DNA from: Inhella crocodyli
Lineage (GTDB): Bacteria; Pseudomonadota; Gammaproteobacteria; Burkholderiales; Burkholderiaceae_C
Direction of reading: 5' to 3'
Assembly: GCF_004004565.1 (NCBI RefSeq)
Contig: NZ_SACM01000001.1
Span: 1,364,001-1,428,000, forward strand
DNA: 64,000 bases
How positions within the stretch are numbered: position 1 is the stretch's first letter; every line of letters starts with the position of its first letter. Below, piece after piece: positions 18,078 through 27,443 of this stretch. Made by a program: the position numbers and the translations under genes. The notes beneath the pieces were generated by a model that had not been told where the DNA came from, ran no database searches, and worked only from the letters and a program-made list of their open reading frames with translations.

Positions 18078-18817
18078 CCCGCGACTACAACGCCGAAACC
18101 GTCGACAACGACCGCCAATACGCCTACGGGTTTGACTTCGACGTCATGCACCCGTTCATGGTTCGCTCGTTCGCGCCCTTCTTCCGGCCGGGCGCCATGC
18201 TGGAGTTGGGCAGCTACAAGGGCGACTTCACGCGGCGCTTGTTGGCCGAGTTCGACGACGTGACCTGCGTCGAGGCGTCCGACCAGGCCATGGCCGAGGC
18301 CCAGGGGCGGCTTGGCGCGCAGGCCGCGCATTTCATCAACGCCCGCTTCGAGGACGTGACGCTGCCCCGGCGCTACGACAACATCGTGATGACCCACGTG
18401 CTGGAGCACCTGGACGACCCGGTCGGTGTGCTTCGCCGCGTGAACGAAGAGTGGCTGGCGCCGGGCGGACGCTTCTTCTTGGCCTGCCCGAATGCCAATG
18501 CGCCCTCGCGGCAGATCGCGGTCAAGATGGGCTTGATCGACCACAACGCCGCCGTGACCCCCGCCGAGGCCGAGCACGGGCACCGTTGCACGTACGCGCT
18601 GGACACGCTCGAGCGCGACGCCGTGGCCGCTGGCCTGAAGGTCGTTCACCGCTCCGGCATCTTCTTCAAGGCCCTGGCCAACTTCCAGTGGGACCGCCTG
18701 TTGAAGACCGACATCATTTCGCCCGCTTACTTGGAAGGCTGCTACGCGCTGGGCCAGCAGTACCCGGACCTTTGCTCGTCGATTTACCTGGTCTGCGAAT
18801 CGAGCCGCCAGGGATGA
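18074..18817 (+). CDS. Class I SAM-dependent methyltransferase
   Basis: The 247-residue protein has SAM motif I (MLELGSYKGDFTRRLL), the acidic loop FDDVTCVEAS and the HVLEHLDDPVGVLRRV segment typical of the Methyltransf_11/23 type used in glycan loci. A C-terminal region with conserved aromatic residues (IFFKALANFQWDRLL) probably binds the acceptor. It sits in an ATGA overlap after the acetyltransferase and before the kinase. It may methylate the sugar made by this cluster. Confidence 0.85.
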   Translation: MTRDYNAETVDNDRQYAYGFDFDVMHPFMVRSFAPFFRPGAMLELGSYKGDFTRRLLAEFDDVTCVEASDQAMAEAQGRLGAQAAHFINARFEDVTLPRRYDNIVMTHVLEHLDDPVGVLRRVNEEWLAPGGRFFLACPNANAPSRQIAVKMGLIDHNAAVTPAEAEHGHRCTYALDTLERDAVAAGLKVVHRSGIFFKALANFQWDRLLKTDIISPAYLEGCYALGQQYPDLCSSIYLVCESSRQG

Positions 18818-19368
18818 GCCTGCCCTTGAACGCCGGTCCCCGCGTGCTGTGGCTCACGGGCCTCTCGGGCGCGGGCAAAACCACGCTGTCGGAGGCGCTG
18901 GCACGCGGCCTGCGCGCGCGCGGCGAGGCGGTGGCGGTGCTGGACGGGGACGCGCTGCGTCGCGGCCTGTGCGCCGACCTGGGTTTCTCGCCCGAGGCGC
19001 GCGCCGAGAACATCCGCCGCGCGGCCGAGGTGGCCCGCTTGATGGCCGATGCCGGCCTGCGGGTGATCGTGGCCCTGATCTCGCCCTACCGCCATGAGCG
19101 GGCCTTGGCGCGTGGCCTGTTCCGCCCGGGCGAATTCGCCGAGGTGCACGTGCACGCGCCCCTGGCCGTCGTCGAGGCCCGCGACCCCAAGGGCCTGTAC
19201 GCGCGGGCCCGGCGCGGCGAGATCCCGCAGTTCACCGGCATCGACGCACCCTACGAGGCGCCGGAGCAGCCGGAGTTGCGCATCGACACGGCCGATTGCA
19301 CGGTCGACGAGGCCGTCGACCGCATGCTCGTGCTCTGTCAGCCCGCGGCGGGGGCCGACGCCGCCTGA
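18814..19368 (+). CDS. cysC: Adenylylsulfate (APS) kinase
   Basis: The 184-residue product is a stand-alone APS kinase that phosphorylates APS to PAPS using ATP. It shows a P-loop (GLSGAGKTT), the LDGDALRRGL and LGFSPEARAENIRR motifs, ISPYRHERALAR, DPKGLYARAR and FTGIDAPYEAPEQPEL. No ATP sulfurylase or sulfotransferase is nearby. Its coupling to the methyltransferase gene places it in the glycan cluster, where PAPS could serve sulfation, or a relative could phosphorylate a different substrate. It overlaps the convergent gene by 31 bp at the 3' ends. Confidence 0.88.
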   Translation: MSLPLNAGPRVLWLTGLSGAGKTTLSEALARGLRARGEAVAVLDGDALRRGLCADLGFSPEARAENIRRAAEVARLMADAGLRVIVALISPYRHERALARGLFRPGEFAEVHVHAPLAVVEARDPKGLYARARRGEIPQFTGIDAPYEAPEQPELRIDTADCTVDEAVDRMLVLCQPAAGADAA

Positions 19369-20105
19369 GGCACCTTGGCCGCCGGCGCAGGCCGCTGCGC
19401 CATGGCCTCGTTCAAGCCCGCCACGAGGGCCTCACGGCGGGGCAAGACCTGGTGCAACTGGAACTGGGCGCCCATCAACTGCAGCACGAAGCCGAGCGAG
19501 GCCTGGCCCTTGCTGATGTTGGCCGAGAGGTCCAGGCGGGCGGCCACGAACTGGCGAACGCCCGGCCCCTGCATGGCCTGCAATTGCTGGCGCAACTGCA
19601 CGATGACCGGCCCGACCTCGTCCCAGGGCATGGCCAGCACGCGGTCGCGGATGGCGCCCTGCAGCCAGGCGTCGCTGTGGCGATGGCGTTGCTGCTCGGC
19701 CAGCAGCTCGTTCAACAGGCCCGCCACGTGGCGCCCGGGGTGCCCAAACTGCAGGCGGCGCGCACGTTCCACCGGGGCGGCCACGCGGTCCCACTGGCCC
19801 ATCGCCTGGGCCAGCAAGGCCTGGTAGATGCGCAGTTGGATCTGGGCGTCGCGGTCCATGGTGCCCACACCCGCTTCTTGCGCTTGCAACTGCTGCGCCA
19901 CCCAAGCGTGCACGGGGGCCCAATCGCGGGCCGGCGCGTCGAGCATCTCGCTGGGACTGCGCGGCAGGCGCACGCTTTCGGGCGCAGCGGCGGGGGCGGG
20001 CGAGCTCTCGGGCACTGGGGTCGAGGCCGAGGCCGCGGGGTCGGTAGCGTGGGCGGGGGCCCATGCGGCCCAGACCAAGGTCAAGAGAAGGAGGCAGCGT
20101 TTCAT
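19338..20105 (-). CDS. Exported protein of unknown function
   Basis: The 255-residue product begins with a signal peptide (MKRCLLLLTLVWAAWAPAHA) followed by a Pro/Ala/Ser linker of about 30 residues. The rest is helical, with LLAQAMGQWDRVAAPVERARRL and MPWDEVGPVIVQLRQQL, and no motif I recognise. It follows capD with a 1-bp gap on the same strand, so it is probably the last gene of that transcript and may be an accessory periplasmic protein of the glycan locus. Its last 31 bp overlap the end of the convergent cysC. Confidence 0.7.
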   Translation of the reverse strand: MKRCLLLLTLVWAAWAPAHATDPAASASTPVPESSPAPAAAPESVRLPRSPSEMLDAPARDWAPVHAWVAQQLQAQEAGVGTMDRDAQIQLRIYQALLAQAMGQWDRVAAPVERARRLQFGHPGRHVAGLLNELLAEQQRHRHSDAWLQGAIRDRVLAMPWDEVGPVIVQLRQQLQAMQGPGVRQFVAARLDLSANISKGQASLGFVLQLMGAQFQLHQVLPRREALVAGLNEAMAQRPAPAAKVPQAASAPAAG

Positions 20106-20106
20106 G

Positions 20107-21969
20107 TCAGTGGGGTGGCGCGGGGAGGTACTCGGAGTCCAGCCAGGCCCGCAACAAGGCCGAGGCATTGACGCCATCCAGGGGCTGGCGCAGCCCCTGC
20201 ATCACGCGGTCGGCCGCCTCGGAAGGCTTCAACAACGCGATGCGCAGCCGAGGCACGGCGGTGGCCAGGGTCTCGTCGTCGTGGGCCAGCAGCTCTTCGA
20301 ACAGCTTCTCGCCGGGCCGCAGTCCGGAAAACACGATGGAGATCTCTTCCGGATCGTGGCCGCTGAGCAGGATCAGCTGGCGGGCCAGGTCGACGATCTT
20401 GACGGGCTCGCCCATGTCGAGCACGAGCACCTGGCCCGACTCGCCGATGACGGCGGCCTGCACCACGAGGCGAGCCGCCTCGGGGATGGTCATGAAGTAG
20501 CGAATGATGTCCGGGTGGGTGACGGTGACCGGTCCGCCCTTGGCGATCTGTTCCTTGAACTTCGGGATGACGCTGCCGCTGGAGCCAAGCACGTTGCCGA
20601 AGCGAACCGCCATGAAGCGCGTGCCGGGGTGCTCGCGGGCCAAGCTGCGCACGACCAACTCGGCCGCGCGCTTGGTCGCGCCCATCACGTTGGTGGGGTT
20701 GACGGCCTTGTCGGTGCTGATGAGCACGAAGCGTTCGACGCCCAGCTCGGCGCTGGCCAGGGCCGCGTGGTAGGTGCCCAAGGTGTTGTTGCGCAGGCAG
20801 GCGTCGGCGTTGTCCTCGTCCTCCATCAGGGGCACGTGCTTGTAGGCCGCGGCATGGAACACGATCTGGGGCCGGTGCTTGGCCAGCGTTCGGCGCAGGT
20901 GCACCAAGTCCTTCACGTCGCCGATGAGCCGCACCAGGGGCAAGTGAGGAAAGGCCTGGCTCAGCTCCTGCTCGATCGTGTACAGGTTGAACTCGTTGAG
21001 CTCGTACAGCACCAGCTTGGCGGGGCCGTAGCGGGCGACTTGCCGGCACAGCTCCGAGCCGATGCTTCCACCCGCGCCGGTGATCATCACGACCTTGCCG
21101 GCGAGGGTGTCGCTGATGCCGGCTTCGTCCAAGGCCACCGGGGCGCGGCCCAAGAGGTCCTCGGGCTGGATGCTGCGCAATTGGTCGGTGCGCAGGCCGC
21201 TGCGCAACTCGTCGGCGCTGGGCACCGTCAGCACCGGCAGCTTGGCCAAGGCGGCGGCCTCGAAAGCGCGGCGCCGCTCGGCCCCCTGGGCCGAGGGCAT
21301 GGCGACCACCAGGTGGGTTGCGTCCTGCTCTTGCGCCAAGCGCGCGCAGTCGGCCAAGCGGCCCAGCACCGGGACGCCCGCGATGCGCGTGCCGGCCTTG
21401 GCCGGGTCGTCGTCCAGGAAGCCGGCCACCCACCAGCCGCGGTGCTGGATGCCCGCCAACAGAAGACGGCCGGCATCGCCCGCCCCCAGCACCAGGGCGC
21501 GGCGCAGGCTGCCGTCGCGGGCCCGCAAGCGGCCCAGCAGGTGCTCGTAGAGCATGCGGTAGCCCAGGCGCATCATGGCCAGGCCGATGAGCACGAAGAC
21601 CGGGTGCAGGGCCAGCACCGCCCGCGGCACCTTGCTGAGCTGCAGCATCAGCACGACCGCGGCGCCCGCGGCGCCGGCCACCAGGCAGGCCCCGGCCAGG
21701 CGCTTGACTTCGCCGAAGCCGCTGAAGCGCCAAACGCCCTTGGGCACGCGCAGGGCCCAGAGCACGGCGCCGTACAGGGCCAGGAGACCGAGCAAGACCG
21801 CGGCGTCGTAGTCGGGCCGGGCCGACCACCAGCGCTCGAAACCCAAGCGGAACAGGTAGGTGGCCTGCCAGGCCAAGGCCACGACGGCCAGATCCAGGGC
21901 CAGGCTGAGGGGTTCGCGGTGGGGGCGCAGGCGGGTCAGCCAGCGGTCGAGTTGGGGCCAGAAGGACAT
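20107..21969 (-). CDS. PglF/CapD-type UDP-GlcNAc 4,6-dehydratase
   Basis: This 620-residue inner-membrane enzyme converts UDP-GlcNAc to the 4-keto-6-deoxy sugar, the entry step to bacillosamine- or Qui/Fuc-type amino sugars. It has four or five N-terminal membrane segments (residues 20-135), a first Rossmann domain (ALVLGAGDAGRLLL), and a catalytic SDR domain with MITGAGGSIGSEL and STDKAVNPTNVMGATKR, where Met replaces the usual catalytic Tyr as in WbpM/PglF. PGEKLFEELL is the family signature. It acts with the PglE-like and PglC-like genes just upstream. Confidence 0.93.
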   Translation of the reverse strand: MSFWPQLDRWLTRLRPHREPLSLALDLAVVALAWQATYLFRLGFERWWSARPDYDAAVLLGLLALYGAVLWALRVPKGVWRFSGFGEVKRLAGACLVAGAAGAAVVLMLQLSKVPRAVLALHPVFVLIGLAMMRLGYRMLYEHLLGRLRARDGSLRRALVLGAGDAGRLLLAGIQHRGWWVAGFLDDDPAKAGTRIAGVPVLGRLADCARLAQEQDATHLVVAMPSAQGAERRRAFEAAALAKLPVLTVPSADELRSGLRTDQLRSIQPEDLLGRAPVALDEAGISDTLAGKVVMITGAGGSIGSELCRQVARYGPAKLVLYELNEFNLYTIEQELSQAFPHLPLVRLIGDVKDLVHLRRTLAKHRPQIVFHAAAYKHVPLMEDEDNADACLRNNTLGTYHAALASAELGVERFVLISTDKAVNPTNVMGATKRAAELVVRSLAREHPGTRFMAVRFGNVLGSSGSVIPKFKEQIAKGGPVTVTHPDIIRYFMTIPEAARLVVQAAVIGESGQVLVLDMGEPVKIVDLARQLILLSGHDPEEISIVFSGLRPGEKLFEELLAHDDETLATAVPRLRIALLKPSEAADRVMQGLRQPLDGVNASALLRAWLDSEYLPAPPH

Positions 21970-21979
21970 GGGTCTTGGC

Positions 21980-22570
21980 TCAGCGCCCCAGCAGGAGCAA
22001 GGCGGTTCGGGCCATCAGGCGCAGGTCGGTCCACAGGCTGGCTTGGGCGGCGTAGTCGGCCGACAGCTGCAGCTTGTGGGGCAGGATGCGTTCGAAGTAG
22101 GCGCGCTCGGGGTCGGGCTCTTGGGCCAGCAACTCGGCCTCGTTGCGGTAGGCGAGCGAGGCCGGGTCGGTGATGCCCGGGCGCACGGCCAGCACCTGCT
22201 GGCGCAGGGGCTCGGGGTAGCGCTCGACGTACTGCGGCAGGTCGGGCCGGGGGCCGACGAGGCTCATGGCGCCGCGCAGCACGTCCCAGAGCTGGGGCAG
22301 TTCGTCGAGCTTGAGGCGGCGCAGCAGGTGACCGGCGCGGGTGATGCGGGCGTCGGCGCCCACGGTCAGGCCCAGGCCGGCGGGCGCATGGACCATGGTG
22401 CGGAACTTGTGGATGGTGAACAGGTGCCCGTGGCGGCCAACCCGCACCTGCCGGAACAGGGCCGGGCCGGGGGAGTCCAGGCGCACCCACAGCGCCACGG
22501 CCAGCATGACGGGGGCGAACAGCAGCAGCAGGCTGGCGCTGACGATCACGTCGAGCAGGCGCTTGCCCAT
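21980..22570 (-). CDS. Initiating sugar-1-phosphate transferase (PglC/WcaJ catalytic type)
   Basis: This 196-residue monotopic phosphoglycosyl transferase loads the first sugar phosphate onto undecaprenyl phosphate. It shows KRLLDVIVSASLLLLFAPVM (reentrant helix), KFRTMV, RRLKLDELPQLWDVLRG and MSLVGPRPDLP, with the DE catalytic pair in KLDELP. It lacks the extra membrane domain of WcaJ and so is PglC-like. The ATG at 22570 comes 9 bp after the aminotransferase stop; the longer frame upstream is spurious. Confidence 0.92.
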   Translation of the reverse strand: MGKRLLDVIVSASLLLLFAPVMLAVALWVRLDSPGPALFRQVRVGRHGHLFTIHKFRTMVHAPAGLGLTVGADARITRAGHLLRRLKLDELPQLWDVLRGAMSLVGPRPDLPQYVERYPEPLRQQVLAVRPGITDPASLAYRNEAELLAQEPDPERAYFERILPHKLQLSADYAAQASLWTDLRLMARTALLLLGR

Positions 22571-22578
22571 GGCAGGCG

Positions 22579-23748
22579 TCAGCCCAGCACCTGGCGCAGC
22601 ACGCCGACGACGCGGTCGGCGTCGGCCAGCGTCATGCGCGAGTACAGCGGCAGGCTGAGCATGCGCTCGTACGCGTGGTGGCTGTGCGGGAACTGCGCCG
22701 GCTTCAGGTCGTAGCGATCGCGCCAATAGGGGTGCAGGTGCAGCGGGATGTAGTGCACGCTGGCCCCGATGCCCGCCCGAAACAGCGCCTCGATGACGGC
22801 GTCGCGCGACACGGGGCAGGCGTCGGCCAAGCGCAGCACGTAGAGGTGCCAGGGGTGCTCGTCGCCGGGCAGGGCGTCCGGCGGCAGCATCACCGGCAGG
22901 TCGGCCAGGGCCTCGTTGTAGCGCTCGACCACGGCGCGCCGCGCGTCGGCAAAGCGGCGCACCTTGGCGAGTTGGTGCAGGCCCAGCGCGGCACCGATGT
23001 CGGTCAGGTTGTACTTGAAGCCTGGCGCCACGATCTCGTAGTACCAGGACGGGACCTTGGCGGTGAAGCGGTCGAAGGCGTCGCGGTTGATGCCGTGCAG
23101 GCGCATGACCTTGGCGCGCTCGGCGAGCTTCGCGTCGCGGGTGACGAGCATGCCGCCCTCCCCCGTCGTCATGGTCTTGTTGGCGTAGAAGCTGAACACG
23201 GTCGCGGCGGAGCCCAGCGTGCCCACCAAGCGGCCCTTGTAGGTGGTGGGCAGGGCGTGGGCGGCGTCTTCCACCACCTGCAGGCCATGCTGGGCCGCGA
23301 TGGCGTGGATCGCGTCCATGTCGGCCGCCAAGCCGGCGTAGTGCACCGGGATGATGGCCTTGGTCTTGGGCGTGATTGCGGCCTCCACCAGGGCCGGGTC
23401 GATGTTGAGCGTGGCCGGGTCGATGTCGACCAGCTTCACGTCGGCGCCCAGGTAGCGCACCACCTCGGCCGTGGCCGTGAAGGTGTGCGTGGTGGTGATG
23501 ACCTCATCGCCGGGGCCGATGCCCAAGGCTTCCAGCGCCAGGTGCAGGCCAGCGGTGGCGCTGTTAACAGCGATGCAGTGCAGCGCAGGGTCGCCCAGGA
23601 ACTCGCCGAAGGCGGCCTCGAAGCGCTTGGCCTTGGGGCCGGTGGTGACCCAGCCGCTGCGCAGGGTGTCGACGACCTCGGCGATTTCTTCGTCGCCGAT
23701 CTCGGGCAGGGCGAAGGGCAAAAACGGCAGGGGCGACGGCTCACTCAT
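22579..23748 (-). CDS. DegT/DnrJ aminotransferase, PglE-like
   Basis: The 389-residue PLP enzyme probably aminates the 4-keto sugar made by the PglF-like dehydratase. Conserved pieces are [54 protein letters not shown], Schiff-base Lys191 in [14 protein letters not shown], and the sugar-binding [13 protein letters not shown] at 23748 overlaps the upstream methyltransferase stop by 8 bp. It is distinct from the VioA-like aminotransferase at 13901, so the window encodes two different amino-sugar routes. Confidence 0.92.
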   Translation of the reverse strand: MSEPSPLPFLPFALPEIGDEEIAEVVDTLRSGWVTTGPKAKRFEAAFGEFLGDPALHCIAVNSATAGLHLALEALGIGPGDEVITTTHTFTATAEVVRYLGADVKLVDIDPATLNIDPALVEAAITPKTKAIIPVHYAGLAADMDAIHAIAAQHGLQVVEDAAHALPTTYKGRLVGTLGSAATVFSFYANKTMTTGEGGMLVTRDAKLAERAKVMRLHGINRDAFDRFTAKVPSWYYEIVAPGFKYNLTDIGAALGLHQLAKVRRFADARRAVVERYNEALADLPVMLPPDALPGDEHPWHLYVLRLADACPVSRDAVIEALFRAGIGASVHYIPLHLHPYWRDRYDLKPAQFPHSHHAYERMLSLPLYSRMTLADADRVVGVLRQVLG

Positions 23749-24463
23749 GGGGCTTCTCGATCCAGGCCAAGCGGTGCGTGCGCAGCAGCGGCACGGCATT
23801 GACTACGGGGTACAGCAAAGGGTGCAGGCGGCACAGCGGGCGCGCCAGGGGCGGCGCCAGGGTGACGCGGCGGGCATCGATTGTCGCGCCGGGGAACAGC
23901 GCCCGCACCCGCGACAGGGGCACGCCGCGCACGTCGGGGTTGCGCGGGTTGTTGACGGTGAAGTCGTACCAAAGCACGGCGCCGCCGGGGCGCAACCACG
24001 TCCACATGGCACTGGCCAAACGGTGCTGAAAGGCATCGTCCAACAAGGAGCTGAAGACCGTCATTTGCACAACCAAATCGAAACTGGCCGGCTGGAAGGG
24101 CAAAGCGCACGCGTCGCCCGGAATCACGGTTACCGCAGCCGGCAATCGTTGGCGGGCACTGGCAACCCGCTCGGGCAGCAATTCACTGCCGACCAGTCGC
24201 TTGGCATCCACGCCAAGGCGTAGCAACTCCAAAAGCTGATTGCCGTCACCACAACCGATCTCGAGCACGTCCATTTGTGCGAACGTTTTGGCGTGGTGGC
24301 GCCTTGCGAGATTGACGATGGCTCGCTCCCGCTCTTGGCGGGCCAACACGACCTCAGGCCGCCATGGATCGTACAAACCGACCAGGGCTGGGTTCTCCTG
24401 GCGCCGCGCATAGCGGCGCACCACACGGTCGGCTTCTTGGTCTGGCGGCACGGGCGCAGTCAT
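23741..24463 (-). CDS. SAM-dependent methyltransferase in glycan locus
   Basis: The 240-residue protein has SAM motif I ([16 protein letters not shown]), [17 protein letters not shown] and the post-motif [13 protein letters not shown]. The family resembles the Methyltransf_11 type seen in O-antigen loci. It overlaps the downstream aminotransferase by 8 bp and the upstream glycosyltransferase by 4 bp. GC falls across this gene toward the upstream end, marking a composition boundary. Target sugar unknown. Confidence 0.85.
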   Translation of the reverse strand: MTAPVPPDQEADRVVRRYARRQENPALVGLYDPWRPEVVLARQERERAIVNLARRHHAKTFAQMDVLEIGCGDGNQLLELLRLGVDAKRLVGSELLPERVASARQRLPAAVTVIPGDACALPFQPASFDLVVQMTVFSSLLDDAFQHRLASAMWTWLRPGGAVLWYDFTVNNPRNPDVRGVPLSRVRALFPGATIDARRVTLAPPLARPLCRLHPLLYPVVNAVPLLRTHRLAWIEKPHE

Positions 24464-25713
24464 GTTGGTCGCGCCGCCTCGAGCAAGACGCCATGAAGGC
24501 GCTCAGCAATCACCTCCCGGACATGATGTGCCAACACATAGCGGCGGCCCGCTTCTCCCAGCCGGCCGGCAAGCTCTCGGTCGTCGCACAACTGGGCGAC
24601 AGCCGATGCAACCGCTGCGGCATCGCTGTAGGGCGCGTACAAGCCGCAGTTCGCCCGCTCAAGGAGTTCCCGCGGATCGCCCTCCGCCGCCAAGACGATG
24701 GGCACTTCACTGGCCATGGCTTCGTACATCTTGGACGGCAACGCGCCCGGAATGGTCTTGACCAGAGGGATCACGGTCACGTCGAATGACGCAACAAGGG
24801 CCGGCATGTCCGCTTTGGGCATCAGCCCTGCGAATACCACGTTCGCACCAGCCTTGCGCTCAAGAGAAGCGCGCTCGGGCCCGTCGCCAGCAATCAAAAA
24901 CACGATGTCCGTCCGATGTTCGAGGCGCTTCGCAACGTCCAGCAACAACTCGATGCCCTGAGCAATGCCCAGCAGCCCGGCATAGCCCACCACATGCCGT
25001 CCCTCGCCACCAAAGGGCTTGAGAACCGCACGGTCCCGACGTTGCGGAGAGAACACCTGAGCATCAACACCGCCTGGGATCAACGCCACATTCGCCGTCG
25101 GGCATTTCGCTCGAATGCCGTCGGCGATGCCTGACGACTGCGCAGTCACGGCAGCAGAAACACGATAAAGCCAACGCTCCAGCCCCACCGCCAATCTCAC
25201 GGCCCGCGACTCCCGGGAGTACAGGCCCAAAGCCACGGCAGTCTCCGGCCAAAGGTCCGATACGTTCAACACCATGGCAGCGCGCTTGAACCGACGCAAG
25301 CAAGCGCCGGTCAACCCCAAAAATAGCGGTGGCGACTCCACAAGAATGACGTCGCATGGCTTGGTCATAGCCAACCCAGCCACCAAGCTTGAGAACACAA
25401 ACGAGAAGTAGTTGAGCAGCCGGGGCAGCGTCTTGGTGCTCTTCGTCGGATAGCCAAAGGCGCGCACCACCTGCATCCCTTGCCATTCATCCCGCATGAA
25501 CCAACGACCGCGCCAATCCGAAAACACGCGTCCGGTCGGGTAGGACGGCATCGCCGTGAGGACCTCGACCTCGGCGCCCAGTTGCTGAAGCTTTCTGGCC
25601 GTTTCAGAAAGCCGCGCCTGCGGGGCACCCACCTCAGGCGGGAAATACTGCGTCAAGATCAGAACGCGCAACTTGGCACGCACCGACGACGGACTCGTCG
25701 CTACCGAATTCAT
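24460..25713 (-). CDS. GT4-family glycosyltransferase, WbuB-like
   Basis: This 417-residue GT-B enzyme opens with LILTQYFPPEVGAPQARLSE, the WbuB/WcaI-type N-terminus, and has the nucleotide-sugar site VIPLVKTIPGALPSKMYEAMASEVPIV with the E-x7-E motif (PSKMYEAMASEVP). It probably adds a residue to the lipid-linked oligosaccharide on the cytoplasmic face. It overlaps the methyltransferase by ATGA and sits in the lower-GC half of the locus. Confidence 0.9.
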   Translation of the reverse strand: MNSVATSPSSVRAKLRVLILTQYFPPEVGAPQARLSETARKLQQLGAEVEVLTAMPSYPTGRVFSDWRGRWFMRDEWQGMQVVRAFGYPTKSTKTLPRLLNYFSFVFSSLVAGLAMTKPCDVILVESPPLFLGLTGACLRRFKRAAMVLNVSDLWPETAVALGLYSRESRAVRLAVGLERWLYRVSAAVTAQSSGIADGIRAKCPTANVALIPGGVDAQVFSPQRRDRAVLKPFGGEGRHVVGYAGLLGIAQGIELLLDVAKRLEHRTDIVFLIAGDGPERASLERKAGANVVFAGLMPKADMPALVASFDVTVIPLVKTIPGALPSKMYEAMASEVPIVLAAEGDPRELLERANCGLYAPYSDAAAVASAVAQLCDDRELAGRLGEAGRRYVLAHHVREVIAERLHGVLLEAARPT

Positions 25714-25764
25714 GAGGTCGCTCCAGGCAAGGTGTTCACCAGCGCACTTGCCACTTTCCGTTGC

Positions 25765-26841
25765 TTAGTGATTGCTGTGACCCCGAGACGGGAAACGGGC
25801 TTGCGTTGAATCCAAAAGCCGGCGGTACAGCTGGTCCGCCCGATCCATTTGGGTGTCTCGCCCACCCTCTTCTTGCATCCGCTTTGCGTTCAGCGCTCCC
25901 CAAGTGGCTGCCAAAGCGTCGTCGTCCCGCAACCGGGCAAGGCCAGCAGCAAGCGCTCGATCGTCACCAACAGGCACCAATGCGTCCTTGGGCAGCCACT
26001 GTCGGTTGGCAGGCAAGTCGCTGGCAAGGACAGCCAATCCGCACGCCATGGTCTCGAGCAGGCTGACTGAGGTCGCGTCACTGGTCGGCACGGTGATCGC
26101 GACTTTGCACCGAGCCATCACGGCCGCCATGCCCGCATCATCAAGACGACCGTGAAAGTGAACTCGATCGCACACGCCCAAGCTGACGCTGAGCGCTTTG
26201 AGCGCAGCCTCATCGGGTCCGCCTCCTAGCAAATGCAAAACGACCCCCTGAACGCGCGCAAGGGCACGAAGCACGACGTCAATTCGATAGTTGGGGGCCC
26301 AAGTGCGTGCGCTGACCACTTCAAACGGAGGTTTCAATGGCCAGGGTGTGGGCCGAAACCGAGACAGTTCCACGCCCCAATGCAATTCGAGCAATTCGGC
26401 GCGCGGCTGATACGCGGCGGCGGCCGCAACCAAATCACTTGAATCTCCAGTAATCGCGTCCGCTTGGCGCAAGGTGTATGCAGTGAGCCAGCGCACCAAG
26501 GGTTGGGCATTGGGCGTGACCAACAAGTCACTCCCCCACGCAGTCATCACCAGCGGATGACGTCGACACCGCGCGGCCAAGTAGCCATAACTGGTGACGT
26601 AATGCGCGTGCACGACATCGGGAGCCAAGCGCTTCACTGCTCGCTTTGCCGCCGACACGCGAAACAACCAATCCACCGAACGGCGAACCTCGGGCAGGAT
26701 GATTTGCTCAACGCCCGCTTGCTCCTGAGGTCGCGCCGTGACGATGGAGACCTTCCAGCCCCGGTCAAGCATGGCCTGCGCCCAACGCCGCACGTGAACG
26801 TGATTGCCATCGCCGAACAGGCATAGGTGCGGAGTCTTCAT
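25765..26841 (-). CDS. GT4-family glycosyltransferase
   Basis: The 358-residue protein is a second GT-B enzyme. N-terminal HLCLFGDGNHVHVRRWAQAM is followed by HAHYVTSYGYLAARC and WGSDLL; the C-terminal domain has VPTSDATSVSLLETMACGLAV, the donor-binding E-x7 motif. ATG at 26841 overlaps the acyltransferase end by 4 bp. It is separated by 51 bp from the next glycosyltransferase. Linkage and sugar are unknown. Confidence 0.88.
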   Translation of the reverse strand: MKTPHLCLFGDGNHVHVRRWAQAMLDRGWKVSIVTARPQEQAGVEQIILPEVRRSVDWLFRVSAAKRAVKRLAPDVVHAHYVTSYGYLAARCRRHPLVMTAWGSDLLVTPNAQPLVRWLTAYTLRQADAITGDSSDLVAAAAAYQPRAELLELHWGVELSRFRPTPWPLKPPFEVVSARTWAPNYRIDVVLRALARVQGVVLHLLGGGPDEAALKALSVSLGVCDRVHFHGRLDDAGMAAVMARCKVAITVPTSDATSVSLLETMACGLAVLASDLPANRQWLPKDALVPVGDDRALAAGLARLRDDDALAATWGALNAKRMQEEGGRDTQMDRADQLYRRLLDSTQARFPSRGHSNH

Positions 26842-27443
26842 GCAGCACGCTCCTTGTTGGAACCAGTGCCTACGGAGGGTGCCTGCCAAGCCTGGTAAAA
26901 CACCTGCAGTTCCGGGTGTTGCTCCAGATATCGAGCGTCGAGATCTCGCGTGTCGCCAACCTGCTTTGCAGGCTGGCCTGCCACGATCGCGAAGTCGGGA
27001 ACATCCCCGCGCACTTGGCTGTACGCGCAAACCAGCACACCCCTTCCGATCCGACTGCCCGCCTCGATCAAGCTGTGAGGCCCAACAAATGTGTATGCGC
27101 CTACCTCGATTGCACCTCGCTTGAATCCAGGCATCTCACCGGACCACGTCGCATAAGCGCGACCCAGCAATCGCTGAGACACCTGTGAGCTGTGGGTGAC
27201 CAAGCTGCAGAAACTTGTGATCTGCACACCCTCCTGCAACTCAATACCGGCACTGGCTTCCAAGAAGTTGAACGGGCCGATGTACACATGGTCAGCGAGC
27301 CGAAGTCCACCCTCGTTTTCGATGCACGTACTCGGCGAGATGCGACTGTGCGGTGCCCGGCTTTCGCCGAAAGCCATCCGGAACAGCATCCATCGGGCAA
27401 TCCTGCGTCGGAACCGGTTCAACCAAGGTCGAAAAAAATTCAT
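26838..27443 (-). CDS. Hexapeptide-repeat (left-handed beta-helix) acyltransferase
   Basis: The 201-residue product has an Arg-rich N-terminus (NRFRRRIARWMLFRMAFG) and LbH repeats (GGLRLADHVYIGPFNFLEASAGI and YTFVGPHSLIEAGSRIGRG), ending in DFAIVAGQPAKQVG, as in O-acetyltransferases of polysaccharide loci. It probably O-acetylates the glycan. It lacks the N-terminal Rossmann domain of PglD, so it is not an obvious bacillosamine N-acetyltransferase. Overlaps wzx by ATGA. Confidence 0.85.
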   Translation of the reverse strand: MNFFRPWLNRFRRRIARWMLFRMAFGESRAPHSRISPSTCIENEGGLRLADHVYIGPFNFLEASAGIELQEGVQITSFCSLVTHSSQVSQRLLGRAYATWSGEMPGFKRGAIEVGAYTFVGPHSLIEAGSRIGRGVLVCAYSQVRGDVPDFAIVAGQPAKQVGDTRDLDARYLEQHPELQVFYQAWQAPSVGTGSNKERAA

